Below the pieces are notes generated by a model. That model ran no database searches. It worked only from the letters and a program-made list of their open reading frames with translations, and was not told the origin of the DNA. The position numbers and the translations under genes are program-made. Of a stretch of DNA of 64,000 bases, positions 11,481 to 23,212 are shown piece after piece. The first letter of the stretch is position 1; each line of letters begins with the position of its first letter. This DNA comes from Caprimulgus europaeus. Its lineage: Eukaryota; Chordata; Aves; Caprimulgiformes; Caprimulgidae. The stretch is taken from the NCBI GenBank assembly GCA_907165065.1, contig OU015532.1, forward strand, positions 47,410,839 through 47,474,838, written 5' to 3'.

Positions 11481-14400
11481 AGAGAAGGAGCTGAGGTCAG
11501 TCCTCTCGAGCCTCAGGAACTAATTATTAGTCTGTCCTCCATATAATTTTTGCAAAAGAAATTCTAGGCTGATGTATCTAGGGAACGAGCTCCTGTGTTT
11601 ATTAACAATAGAGGTGTGTCTGCACTGAAGGAAAATGTCTGCTCCCACTTATTGAGAGGGATGTGTCAGTGAGGAAAGACAGAGCAGCCTTTGTGTGTGC
11701 TCAGCTCTTTGTTTCTCTACTGAGGCTACCAAGAGAGCGCTGGTTACTGCGAGTGGGTTTTATGATAGAGCCTCTGACAACCAGGAAGATGAAAAGCGTG
11801 GCCAGGTTATTTCATATAGGTTGTTTATTTCCTATAAAAGACCTCAAAGTGGCTTTCCTTTCCATTCAGTAGTTTGAACAATCATGAAGTTGAAAGACTT
11901 AAGTAGGTTTTGAAGGACCCACTGACTGACTGTTCTCAAAGTATGAATTTATCAATGGAAGACTGGATTTAACATTTGAAATAGTAAGCTTTTTAAATAT
12001 CTGGTTGCTTTCAAAATGGTCTGTTTGGGTAAACTGGAAAGATGAACTCCAGTCCCTCTCCCAGTTTGATTTTACAATCAGAAATGACAACTAGAATGCC
12101 TGTCATGTTCATTTCCTGGGTAGAGACCAGACCTTTAAAACAAAATGAGGTTTTTTCATACTGCTGCATCTGAACAGCCATCGATCTGCCAGAGGAATTG
12201 ACTCCTGTGATCTAGACCTGTGCTTATTTAACCAGGTAGTAGATAACTTTGTCATATCATTCTTAAATGAAAATAAAACTTTTAATTAATCAAAACTTAA
12301 ATGATAATGAAGCTTAGTATTGATTAGAACAAGCCACTTCATCTTTCCAGAAATGTCATCCACAAAAGTATGTCTCACAGTGAATTCTAATGAGAAAAAC
12401 TATCTGAGAAAGCTCTGGGGGTAGCTAAGGCACAGGATATTGTGTTTCATACCTATATCTACCCATTTCAAAGTCTATAAACACTTCACCTGAAGATCTG
12501 TTAGACCTTATGCAAGTAGCTCCTGGGACCCATGAAGAAAATCCTTTTAGAAGAATGGTTAAATTGGTTGTTAAATATTAAATGTCTACCTGTAGGATGG
12601 ACTCCCAAGTGCTGCAGGGCTGTGAGAGAATTACAGTTGGTTCTTCCTGAACACTTGTGTTTCTTGGTGGGATTTTAGGCAGCCTTTCATCTGCTCTGCT
12701 GATGCCTCGGTGGAGGGCCTTAGGGTATGACAAAGTCAGTTAGTGTTTTAAGATGCAACGAAATTCCACCAATTATTTGTGAAAATCACTCAGTAAATTC
12801 TTGCAGTAGCTGCCTTATTGTTTGACATCTTGAGACTGTTAAGTAAACTATAACAGAGTTAATCACAAGTACATAATGCATCTCTCTTTCATTACAAGAG
12901 CACATTTAATCTCACTTTCTATCACATGTATTTAGGAATTCTTCAGCCTACCTAGGGTGGATAACACTAAACTAATTACCAGTATATAGAACTCTTCCTG
13001 CTGAGTGAAATCACATTTCATGCTTCAGAAATAAAGCATTAAGAAAATAAAATCTGCAATGCCTGTCACCACAACCCAGAGAGATTCTCTACAGAGTGAC
13101 CATGTTTCAATGGCTCTTCCATAGGATTCTGGCATGGAGAGCAGCCTTTCTCTCTCCTGGGTGACTTCAGGCCAAACCTAGCACAGCAACACCAAAAGCA
13201 GGGGCTGTGCAGCCCCAGTGTAGAATCACTACAAGCAAGAGAATGCTGCTTTGCTGGTCCACTTCTCCCTGCTGTCTGCCATAGTACAGGTAAAAGAAAA
13301 AAACTTGGGGATCATAAATATCAATATTCACCCACAGAAAGAGATTCTTTGTTGAAAAGTGAGAAGCAGTAATGGCAGGAAAAAGGCAGAAGAGAAGGAT
13401 CAGTGTAAACCAGCATTAAACTTGTATGTGACATGGCTGGAAGACAATAGTTCTCTTGCATTCTTCTGTGGAAAAAAAATATAGAGTCACAAGTTTCTCT
13501 TTACAGTGGCTTTACTTTAAAAGTTCAGATTTACTGTGGTGAAGTTATTTCATAAGAAACTATGAGAGTGGTGAGAGGTATGAAGAAATGTAATTAAAGG
13601 TGAAATTGTGGACAGGCTAGCAGTAGAGGATGGTGAGCTGAGAGCTGCCTGCACATTTTAAGATGCAGAATTGAATGAGGATATTTTTAATGTTAGAAAT
13701 GAGGAAACAGGTAGGAAAAGTAGAATGAAATTAGAAAGGAAATTTTATGTTAACTGAAGGATCAATGTATATAAAATGTTTTGGGAAATGGTGAATTTGT
13801 CATTTGGGTACATTTTAGCTAGGCTGGGAAATAAAAACGTAGAACAGCAGCAGGTCTGGCACTGGAAGGAAGGGGTTGGCATGAGCTAGATTGCCTTTTT
13901 CATCTTTTGAGTGCTTAGTTCCATTTCTCACTTGAACTGGCTAGCTTGGACAGCCTGTGATTATTTCTATTTTTGCTCAGCTGATGTTAACTTTGACCAT
14001 CTCTAAACTGTGTCAGCAGAAGCAACACCAACAAAGAGTTGTATTTTTAGATCCTGGACGATCAAATGAGAACTGAGCTTTTCCACAGCTTCTCCCTTGA
14101 GCAGCTGGGCCTGTTTCCATGTTGCCTTTTAAACTACTCGCTGTAGACAGGAGAGAATGCAAGTTCTGGGGATTAGCCACGCGAGGCAAGCCATGATCTG
14201 ATTGCTGGGGCACTCATCCATCACCAGTGGGATGCAGAACGTTCCTGTGGTGTCTTCTTGGCAAGCAGCATTCTGCTTACAATCAGGAGGCACAACATGT
14301 GTAAGGTGTATTTCCCAGCAAACATAGGATGGGTTGGAAGACTGTTAGATACTCAGAGTGCTGCCTAGAGACAGGTATTTTACTAGAAGTAAATATCTGT

Positions 14401-15097
14401 GTAGCAATTATCTGCCATCACTATTTGCTACAGCCTTGTCGGTTCTTGCACATTAAGCAGAGTTGAAATAAATAATTAAAACCATAGTAACAAGGTTTTT
14501 CCTCAAAATTTCCTATGAAAAATCGTACCACTGCAGAATGAACATTTTTACTTTATGATAATTTCCCCTTGGCCTGTGCTACATGGAGAGGATGTTCCTT
14601 GGAAGAAACATTCAGATCCTGTGTGCACATCACTGTGTAGGTAGAGCCCTGCAGGAGTATTTGGAGCAATGACACTTGTGAGGGGAGGTGGAATATTTTA
14701 CATGTGAAATTTTCTCAAGTGAGCACTGTATGCAAGCTTGCTGCTGTCTGGTCACATCAAAGGAAACTTGGTTTTCCACTCTCGAGGTCTGGGAGGATTT
14801 TTCAGCAAGCTCAGAGATTCTTTTAGCACATTGCCCAACTGCTCTAAATTCAGTGGAATTTAATTCTTATCAAATATCTTTTTGTAGTTCTAGTTGCATA
14901 TAAAACTCTAATAATAAAGTGTGGTATAGCTGGTTGTTCTTATATTATGTTCCACTTACTGTTCATGTTTAGGAAGAATTATGGGGGTTTTTAATCCATG
15001 TTGTCCCAAGGACAGTTGTGACCAAATATGTAGCTTCCTGGTTACCTAATTAGGATAACTGAATAGAATAAACATGATAATTTCTTCAATATTGAAT

Positions 15098-15145
15098 ATT
15101 GTTGGGAAGCCAACTTGTAATAAAATTGTTGGTATTCCCAACAAT
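15098..15145. repeat. Perfect 11-bp hairpin with nested stem
   Basis: ATTGTTGGGAA at 15098-15108 pairs perfectly with TTCCCAACAAT at 15135-15145. Inside, CCAAC (15110-15114) pairs with GTTGG (15128-15132), extending the stem past a 1-nt/2-nt internal loop to 16 bp with a 13-nt terminal loop. At 48 nt it is shorter than a normal animal pre-miRNA. Confidence 0.85.
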
Positions 15146-15289
15146 GACAAAGCCTCAGAATTAACTGTTCTGATGACTTTATTTTCTGTGTTATTTCTGT
15201 TGTTTTCTTTAATTAGAATGAGTTTTTGTGAGAAAATTTGTCATCCAAATGAAAACATATCAGAAACTTTCTAAGACTGTGGACCCCCT

Positions 15290-15350
15290 CTTTTTTTGTG
15301 TGTTTAGTTGGTTGGGTTTTTTGTTTGGTTGGTTTGGTTTTTTTGTTTAA
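15290..15350. repeat. T/G low-complexity tract
   Basis: TTTTTTTGTGTGTTTAGTTG is followed by repeated GGTT and GGGTTTTTT blocks up to TTTTTTTGTTTAATTAA. It is the same style as the other GGTTT tracts in the window. Confidence 0.7.
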
Positions 15351-17265
15351 TTAAGGAGAGATCTCATCTGGAATAGCCAGTAACTGTATGATGAAGATAC
15401 CCTTGAGAGATATAAGAAACTGAAGTTCAGCTTACTGCTTTGCCCTTGAAACATCCCCACTCTCTGCACAGGATCTAGTCAGCCTCAGGCACAGCAGTGT
15501 TTTACTGTTTCTCAAGTATACAGTAAAACGTAGTTAATGTGTTTGTATTATCACTTTTAAAGCTTTCACTCCAAAAAAAAAAAAAAGAGAAAATACTACC
15601 TTTTTTAGGATAGACACTTGTCCAGCTGCTGTAGAGACACTTGGTATAGCTTGAGGGCAGCTTTGCACAGTCACAACTCTAAATAACTTTCAGCCAGCAG
15701 TGCAGAAGAAACAATAAATTAAGATTCCTTAGTGTTATTATATTTAAAGAAACTGAGAAAAGTAGTATGTGGAGGAACAGCTTTGTGAAACTTGATGAAT
15801 TGCTATAAAGCTAAAAGTCTGACTAACATGCATTTTCCTTCCATCTAAAGCTTACTTTTTGGTTTTATGCTCTAGGAAACAATAAAAAGAGCTTTTCCTC
15901 CTGTTCTCAGTTGCTGATTTTTTTGGTGTTTCCAAGAAAAAGGATTTTTGAATCCTTTGATTTTTTGAATTTGTGAGGCCATGATTTTCCTTAGCCTTGA
16001 ATTACCAGTGGGTGAAACATGAAGGGAAAGACAGACAGATGCAGACTGAATACTCTGCATTTTTTTAAATCTTGGCATTAATCAGTTCCCCAAGACAGTT
16101 GCTAAAGGTTTCCTGACCTTTTCAGAAGGGACTTCAGGTGGCTTAGATAAATTCTCCTGAAGCTGGTGGCAACCTTCCTAAAATTTTACAACCATTTTAG
16201 CTGTGGCAGAAGATTTCTTGAGCAAGTTTTGTGTTGGGTTTGGTTTGGGGTTTTTTTGACTCCTAGGCACTGTAGAACAACTGTCCCATTCCCCCAGTGA
16301 AATAATTATTTGATGATGAGTAAATGTGTCCCCTGGAGGGTTCCTTTCCATGAGTGGTGGTGTATTCATGCACAGTATTAATAGAGCCAGGGCTACTGTG
16401 AGTCCTGATTTATAAGGTTCTGCAGTACATAGATTATGAAAGCTTCTGAGAAAGCTTTTTTTGCTCTCCTTTGTTTACCATTTTCATGATTTCATCCATT
16501 TTCTGGGTAGGGGCTGTCTCTACAAATCAAACAGGGCCTGTGTTTGCTGTGTTTTGTGTTAAAATCTCTAACAGTAAACCTATCAAATCTACTGGTGCTG
16601 CAACACAGAAGATTTGTTATATTGGAGTACTTTATTTTAAGATGTCAGGAAAAGGAATGAGAATCAGATCTTACACAGTGATGGAAAGCTGAACATTTGT
16701 CTCACAATGACAGCTAACATCTTCACTATTTATATTACACAGAAAATAGAAGAAACACAGAAAATCTTGTCTCATTTCTTAAGAAACATATTGGCTAGAG
16801 TACTCCAGATAAAACCTGGGATAGATAACCCATGCAACATGCACTGAGGCACACTGGTGGGATTGCTGAGTAGGATTTGCATATTACCCACTACTGACCA
16901 ATGCAGTTTTTCATATCTAAGTGTTTATGGAGAGATTTTGCAATATACAGCAAGAAAACTTCTCCTGTTTTTAAACAGCTGACAGATGAATCATAAAAAC
17001 ATCCACACATAATTTCATCCTTCGTCACAGCCTTCTGGAAATCAAGCTTGTATTTAGGAGATAGGGATTTCAGGCAGTGGGGAGGGTTGAAAAAGGAAAG
17101 CTGTTTATTCCCTTTTTGGTATAGTTTTAAGTACAGAAGCATGAAAATAGGTTGTACTGCTATTTACTGGTCAATACCAATAAATTCAGAAAAATGTAAA
17201 ACAACAGGTGACCTAGTCCCAGTGAAACTATTGCAAACTTCTCCACTGACCCTAATGGAGCTGAA

Positions 17266-17403
17266 CTCACCCAAACCTATATTCTTTAGTTTCAGCCAGG
17301 AATAAGATACAATCTGAGCAAGTACAATCTTTTTTTTACAGCAAAGAGAAAGAAATCCAGGTTTGTGTCTATAATTTTGGGTGCTACTGAAACTTGAGTA
17401 CCA
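17266..17403 (+). repeat. Inverted duplication A, left arm
   Basis: This ~138 bp segment recurs in reverse orientation at 19448-19587. The first 38 bp (from CTCACCCAAACCTATATTCT) are identical to the reverse complement of the right arm; the remainder is about 80% similar by eye, with indels in T- and A-rich parts, and ends at GGGTGCTACTGAAAC and beyond. The sequence just before it (CTCCACTGACCCTAATGGAG) recalls an amniote ancient-repeat motif, so the arms may belong to an old dispersed family. No coding content. Confidence 0.8.
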
Positions 17404-19447
17404 AATCTAGGCCATTCTGTCTAAGCACAATTTAAAATATAGGGCAGAGATAGTTCTCACTTGAAATGTGAGTACTTGAGTATTAATTTTATGACTGCAA
17501 TGGGACTTTTGGGGTTCTGCTGAAATGAAGCTTCCAGTAATAATATTTTGTGAAATTTTATATTTTTTACACGTTAGAACTATACTAATTTAGTAGTTTT
17601 GTACTCCTGAGTTCAACAGCGTATCATCATTAATTCAAATTAAGATAATTCTCACTAATGAAGCTTGAAATATCCACCAGTCAGATTGCATTTAACAGCT
17701 TAGATTTCTGTCTTTTGTTCCAAATATGTCAATCTGCTTGCTATGTTTTACCCTTTTTACGTTAATTTTATTTTATCAGAATGCAGCCAATTCTCTAGAT
17801 AAGACAGATCCATTCTGAGTTGAAGATAGTGTCAAAATTCAAAGTTCAGATTGCAAAATAATGGATCTTCGAACATTTTCATTGCATGTGCCACTCAGAA
17901 ACAAAATCTATTCCTTTGCATTCCCCACAGTTGTGAAAGGATGTTTTAAACATTGCAGAAAAACTTCAATCTTTTGTGACTTGATTGTCATATTGTATAT
18001 TTGATGTTAATTAACAATAGCAGTTCTGCTCAAGACATTATACTGTACATATGCAGGTAAGAAAAGGTACGAGAAAGTCAAAGGATTGCAGGCCAAAGTG
18101 GCTATGCCAGTCCCTAATTTAAGTTATGGGATGATTTTGTGAAAAATTTAAGTTCTTCAAATCCAGTGTGTGCTTCAGTGTTCTGATAACAGGTGTGTGT
18201 GGGACAAACCATATTTTGAAGTAGTGAACATTGACAGCAGAGAACTCTTACAGTGGCTGAAGAGCAGGGCTAGTGAGCAGAGGTGGTGATGGGAGAAAGT
18301 AGAACAAAACTTCTTTCCTTGTAGCCACACTTCCACCACTTCATGTATCACTTTGCTTATACATATAGTTGAATCAATTTTGATTTTTAATAAAAATTGC
18401 TGCAAAAAAAAGCAAAATAACAGCATCACATATTAAAGTAGCCCAAGCCAAGTGAAAAGGTATGATTCAGTAAAGTATTTATATGCCTGACTGGGTAGAA
18501 TTGTTGTGTTGCTCCTTGGTTGTTTGTACATTTTTTTGCCACTCTTTTCTTAGACAGCTGTATAAGCAAGAACTGAGAAGGGAATAATTTCGTTACCAAA
18601 GACACTTGAGCTTATGCTTTATAAAAATTTTCTATTTTACCTGTCTCTGGAATTTATGAGATACCAAATGTGGTTAGGAAAGTAATTTGAAGTAATGCTA
18701 TGGCCTTAATGCAAAGGAAGTATTAAAACTTGTAATAATATCAGAGGCAGTAGATCAATGTGACCTTCTAGAATGAGCTAAAAAGTTGTGAAGCGTTTGT
18801 GAATCACCACAGTGAATTCCTTCTTTACACTGAAATATTTTTATTTGATTTAGAGCAGCGATATACCTCTTGCCATAGAGGCACCCACAAAACAGGCAGG
18901 CCAGGCACTCCATAAATGATATTTATTCTAACCAAACCTTTGGCAGGTTCTGTTAAGGAATAAAAGGGTAGTTCCCCAGTGCTCAGGTATCAGGTACACT
19001 GACTGTGTAGGTACAAGGATGATTAACAACGTGGTAAAATCCATTTGATCTCTTAAGTGCAATACTTCTGTCTTCACTGTTGCACTGCGAGGTTGGGACT
19101 GTGCAATCCTACCTGGGCCACTGGGAAAAAGGGATCTGTGAGACTGGATGGGTCAATGCCCACATCTGTGGTCTCTCCATGAAGGTGAAGAACATCAGAG
19201 GGCCAGTGCCACTCTCTGAGTTATGAAAGAAGTGATGTGGCTTGTCACAAAAGGCAGAGCATTCTTAGTGTCCTTCAAGGACAGCAAATCCTCATTAGCT
19301 CAATCTGTAACCTGATGAAAATCTGAATATGTTATATTCAGAATTAGTTGTGGTTTTTTCCAGCACTTTTCCATGGTGGATTTTGTACCTCATAAATTTT
19401 ACAGTGACCCTGAACAAATTCCCACAATGAAAACAGAGGTCAATAGT
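17404..19447. other. Spacer between arms of duplication A
   Basis: About 2.0 kb of unique AT-rich sequence with no gene. A modestly GC-richer part lies at 18870-19210. Nothing mobile-element-like, such as terminal repeats or a transposase frame, is seen between the arms. Confidence 0.55.
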
Positions 19448-19587
19448 GGTGCTCAGGTTTCAGTAGCACCCAAGATCATAGACATGGACCTGCACTTCTT
19501 CCTCTTTTCTTTGCTGTAAGGAAAAGGCTGTGCTTGCTCAAACTCTATCATTCCTGGCTGAAACTAAAGAATATAGGTTTGGGTGAG
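19448..19587 (-). repeat. Inverted duplication A, right arm
   Basis: Reverse-orientation partner of 17266-17403. Reading the minus strand from 19587 gives CTCACCCAAACCTATATTCT and continues to GGTGCTACTGAAACCTGAGC near 19448. The strand sign is relative to the left arm. The two arms would form a hairpin with a ~2 kb loop if transcribed together. Confidence 0.8.
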
Positions 19588-20360
19588 CTTCTGCTTAAGT
19601 AAAAATGGAACTAATGAAACATCTGCAGAAGTTGGCATTTGAGACCTCATCTTACACATCAACAAGATTCTTATAGAAGTGTTGTTGCGAGTAATTCCTC
19701 AAGCGATGGCTCCATCCTCATCCCGTATTTACTATTACAAAACTTTCATGTGAAGTCTCACTTTCATATAATTTATTTTTGATTATAATTTGATGAGGAA
19801 AATGTCAACAAAATTAATCCAAATCAAGACACCTTCCTCAGGGGGAATAGCTATATATCACAGAGTTATTTTTGTTACTGTTTTCTGTAGCGAGAAGGTG
19901 AATCTTTCTCTCTTCTGGGAAGTGTCCCACAGAATGTTTTGTTAGCCAAGTAACTCCTCTGTTATTTGTAGCAGTGATATTGAGGAACACCCAGACTTTG
20001 TTCAGAGGTGGACTACAGGTAGCACCCTACCCTGCTGTCGCCAGCACCCACTCCCCAACAGCTGCTGCGCTGGAATTTAGTGGAAAGAAAGAGACTGTGT
20101 TAATTCCCATCACTTGTGCTGCTCAGCCTGCCATCTCTGTATTCCCACAGGTGATGTTTATGAAAGAAAATCCAACAGTGTTCATGTTTCTGAAAGCACT
20201 TTAGCTGTCAGCACATCTGAAGGCAGTCGCTCCGTCTGCTCCCATTAATTCAATTTGTCTTTAACTTCCTATTGCTCCAATTCTTCAGCAGTTCTTTTAA
20301 ATGGCAAGGATACACAGGAACATGGGTTGGAGAACAGATGTTATGTTTTACTCTGTTATT

Positions 20361-20386
20361 TGAGGCAGAGGTAAAACTCTGCCTCA
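20361..20386. repeat. Perfect 10-bp hairpin
   Basis: TGAGGCAGAG at 20361-20370 and CTCTGCCTCA at 20377-20386 are exact reverse complements separated by GTAAAA. It is GC-rich in its stem and stands in an otherwise plain region. No T-run terminator context or family was recognised. Confidence 0.85.
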
Positions 20387-21539
20387 CCCCACCCTGCTTC
20401 ATCTCAGCACCGCTGTCATCTTTCACCGTGCTTTAGACTGAAGCCGTGTAAAATATCCTCACTGAGTCTCAAAGCTTTTACACACGGTGTGAGATTTGTC
20501 ACTAGGTTTAAAAAACACAGCGTGTATTCACCACAGCTCACAGGCACTGAGCAAGGTTGTACAGACACCAAACTTTGTTCCTGGTGTTTGACTCCCAGAC
20601 CTGACTTTCAGAATGCCTAAATGCAGCTATTTTGCTCTGTGCCATCAGGAAACAGAGCTGGCAAAGCGCTTGTTCCTCGTAAGTCCTGGTAAGCAGCTTC
20701 TCGCCATCTCCATATCCTTCCTACAGCTCCCCAGCAGGTTTCTTATGGAGTGCTGTGTCCTATTATTGTCTCATTTTCTAAAGCATCTGCAGAGTTAAAG
20801 CATTGTCTTCCTTTATCTAGTGACCTATGATGGGAAAAAAATCTTTTTCATTCTTTTAAGAATAGTTTGTTGACCTGTACCCAGAATCTTGTTTGGGGTT
20901 AAGGAGCAGTGGAGCTGCTAAACTACCTGTACAGCTCAAATGAGCATTCCCATTGTCCTGCTGCCTGAAGGTGTTTGTCACAGTCACACCAAATGCTCTC
21001 CAGCTCTCACATTAGGACACTTTTCACAAGAACTTTGTGAACTAAAAAGTCTTCCAGTACTGAGCAGATCACAGGTAAAATGCTGCTTTAGCTGTAGGAG
21101 GTGAGATAGTTTCTACCCTAAATAAACATTTGCTGAGTATCATAAAACATCTGCCCAAGGTCCTAATACTGAGAGGACCCTTGAATGAAAATAAAATGGT
21201 GTAATGAAAGTGGAAAGTCAGTTTTAGGAAGAGAAGGGGTATTTTTCTCTGTTATCCAGCAGAAAACACAGAGATGTGAAATTAATTTGCATTTTGGGTT
21301 CACTTCTGCAAATGAATTGTAGGATTCATTTAATGAGGCCTTTCTGAGACTTGAAGATTTAACAGACTTATACTAATAAAGGAAAAAAAACCCAATTCAT
21401 TTTCCTCCCATTATGGCATCCCATTATTAACCTTTCTTAAACTGTCACTTCACTGGGTGAAAGTACACCCTGGAAAAATGGAGCCCAGCCATGTATTGTG
21501 CACAAAGTGATTCCTCTGGATTATTCATAGAACTGATGA

Positions 21540-21767
21540 TTTAATTAAGAGAACATTTTCCTTTCTCAGGTGTGAAATTCCATGCAAGTTGAAAGGGAGC
21601 CTTAAAAATAGTAATGGGTGCAATTATATTTGGAATATGTCAGATAATCATGTCATTTTTCAATAATGAATTAATTAGTATAGTAATATTTTTCATATGC
21701 ACAGTGTAATTGCTTTCCTCTGAGGATCCCAGAATGATACAAACAGTACTTAATTAGGCCTCTAAAC
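21540..21767. promoter_or_regulatory. TAATTA-rich candidate regulatory block
   Basis: Several homeodomain core sites cluster here: GATTTAATTAAGAG near 21539, GAATTAATTAGTATAGTAAT near 21667, GTGTAATTGC near 21704 and ACTTAATTAGGCC near 21747, plus ATAATCATGTCATTTTTCAA near 21642. Clustering of TAAT cores is common in developmental enhancers but also arises by chance in AT-rich DNA. This is inference only. Confidence 0.2.
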
Positions 21768-21890
21768 ACTCATTTGAGGTAATAATTGTCTTTTTGTACT
21801 CATAGGAAACTAAGGTACCAAGAGGTGAAGTGATACTCCTGCTAACACACACTGAGTTACAGGAAAATCAAAGTATGGATTTCTTTTCTC
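21768..21890 (-). mobile_element. MIR/L2-like ancient SINE remnant (minus)
   Basis: TTGAGGTAATAATTGTC, CATAGGAAACTAAGGTACCA, AGAGGTGAAGTGATACTCCT, GCTAACACACACTGAGTTAC, and AAAGTATGGATTTC follow the reverse-complement MIR order (GAGGTAGGTATTATTATC, GATGAGGAAACTGAGGCACA, GAGAGGTTAAGTGACTTGCC, CACACAGCTAGTAAGTGG, CCGGGATTC). This is the best-preserved of the three MIR-like remnants. Confidence 0.55.
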
Positions 21891-22396
21891 CATGTTAGAA
21901 CGGAAGATATTTTCCTGTGTAATGTTATTTAAACATGGGAAGACATGAGTAAATAAGAATTCAGTCTAAGTCGCAGAACAGACACTGCATCTTGTCTGTT
22001 AAAAAAGAGAAATGACTATATGGAACAATGCATAAGAAATATAACTTTTAGGCTCCAAAAAGGGTTCTGGACAACCCTAAAAGGAATAATCACAGAACTC
22101 GGCTCTGTTCTTAGCAGAAGTCTCTCAGCACTTTCCCTCATCTATAAAGTTTATTCATCTAGTAATTTCTGCTGACCATTTTATTCTATGCAGCACTGCT
22201 TTCTGAAGAGGAAGAGGCCAGTATTTACACCAGCTATTTCTTTCTCCTGCATCTGAATACTGCTGACCTTGAAAACACAGCTTTACTAATAGTAATGCGA
22301 TGAAAAAAGAAATCAAAACTCAAAAGTCTCTATCATAGGACTGACAATAAAGTACACGAGGGGTAAATAGCTTTAAGTCATAAAATAGGTATATTT

Positions 22397-22451
22397 AATA
22401 CCAATTATAGGAATTATAATACCAATTATAGGAATTAATTATAGGAATTAG
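22397..22451. repeat. 21-bp short tandem repeat, ~2.6 copies
   Basis: AATACCAATTATAGGAATTAT starts at 22397 and 22418, and a partial third copy (AATTATAGGAATTAG) follows near 22436. Local slippage product; no function implied. Confidence 0.85.
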
Positions 22452-22980
22452 TTTTACTAATAACATCCAAACAGTCAATTTTCAATTACAGTTTCTCACA
22501 CATCTAGTAAATTTACCCACACTTGCATTAATAAGGTAATCATCCAGTGGCAGAAAAAAACTGAAAGCTGGGTCCACAATCACTGTTTTGCAGGGTGACT
22601 AATTAAAACACTTTATTTCCTAATTAGCAAGGACATTTTGCTTGGCCAATGTCCCTGCCTGACATATTCCAGCTTGATTTTTGTTAGTTCTTCACCAAGA
22701 TCAGCAGTCCTCAGGAGACTTTCATTCTCCTACTTCAGACTTCTGTTATTATTTTTATTTTACTTGAGTGGGACCTCTTGAGTTTTGTTAAAAAGGAAAT
22801 GTTTTTAGGAAATTCAAATACTAAAAAGCATCGGCATCTGGCACTAGGGGATATAAAAAGCAATATTTTTAATTTATTATCACTTATATTAATTTAGACT
22901 AGTGAAAGTTAAAGCCAAATATATCAGGTTCCTGATCATTTTTTTTTCTTTTCAAATACAAATAAACACTGGTGCAACAG

Positions 22981-23212
22981 AATTATGCCACTAACAGTTT
23001 CAGAAGCATTTGATGGTCCTTTAAAGGCAGTAGAATTCGAAGTGGACTCTTTGTGGAACTGCAAAGCACCACTCTGCCTGCTTGCTTTAGGACATACAAT
23101 ACGAGCTGGGTGGATTCTAATGGACCACCAGCTGTGTTGTCTCACCACAGAAGTCTTCAGAGAAAGGTCTGAGGAGCACTTGTTCCAGAGACAGCAACTG
23201 GAAAGGTGAGAT
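22981..23212 (+). other. Low-confidence exon candidate
   Basis: A locally GC-richer stretch starts after an AG (GGTGCAACAG, with a T9 and pyrimidine run ~40 nt upstream at 22940-22955) and ends at AAAG before GTGAGATC. An ATG at 22985 opens 74 codons without a stop; the tail reads like VFRERSEEHLFQRQQLER. An internal acceptor-like TTGTCTCACCACAG near 23139-23152 could instead give a shorter exon. The protein is not recognised. A frame this short is expected by chance, so it may equally be a non-coding RNA exon or nothing. Confidence 0.2.

Larger units (their letters stand above)
11481..17265. other. Unique AT-rich non-coding sequence
   Basis: About 5.8 kb with no supported gene. Notable small items listed separately are the hairpin at 15098-15145 and the low-complexity tract at 15290-15350. 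An A14 run lies near 15573 and a GGTTT-type tract near 16228-16258. Frames are all short and unlike known proteins. Confidence 0.55.
19588..21767. other. Unique non-coding sequence
   Basis: No supported gene. A short plus-strand segment, 20651-20680, lies between a fair acceptor (CTCTGTGCCATCAG) and a GTAAGT donor, but 30 bp is too little to call. Includes the hairpin at 20361-20386 and the TAAT-rich block at 21540-21767. Confidence 0.5.

Noticed and set aside
15098-15145. microRNA precursor
   Set aside because: The foldback is only 48 nt and the outer flanks do not pair, so it is shorter than typical animal pre-miRNAs; no known seed was recognised.
20651-20680. 30-bp plus-strand segment between an acceptor-like site and GTAAGT
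   Set aside because: Too short and unsupported by composition or a neighbouring exon.
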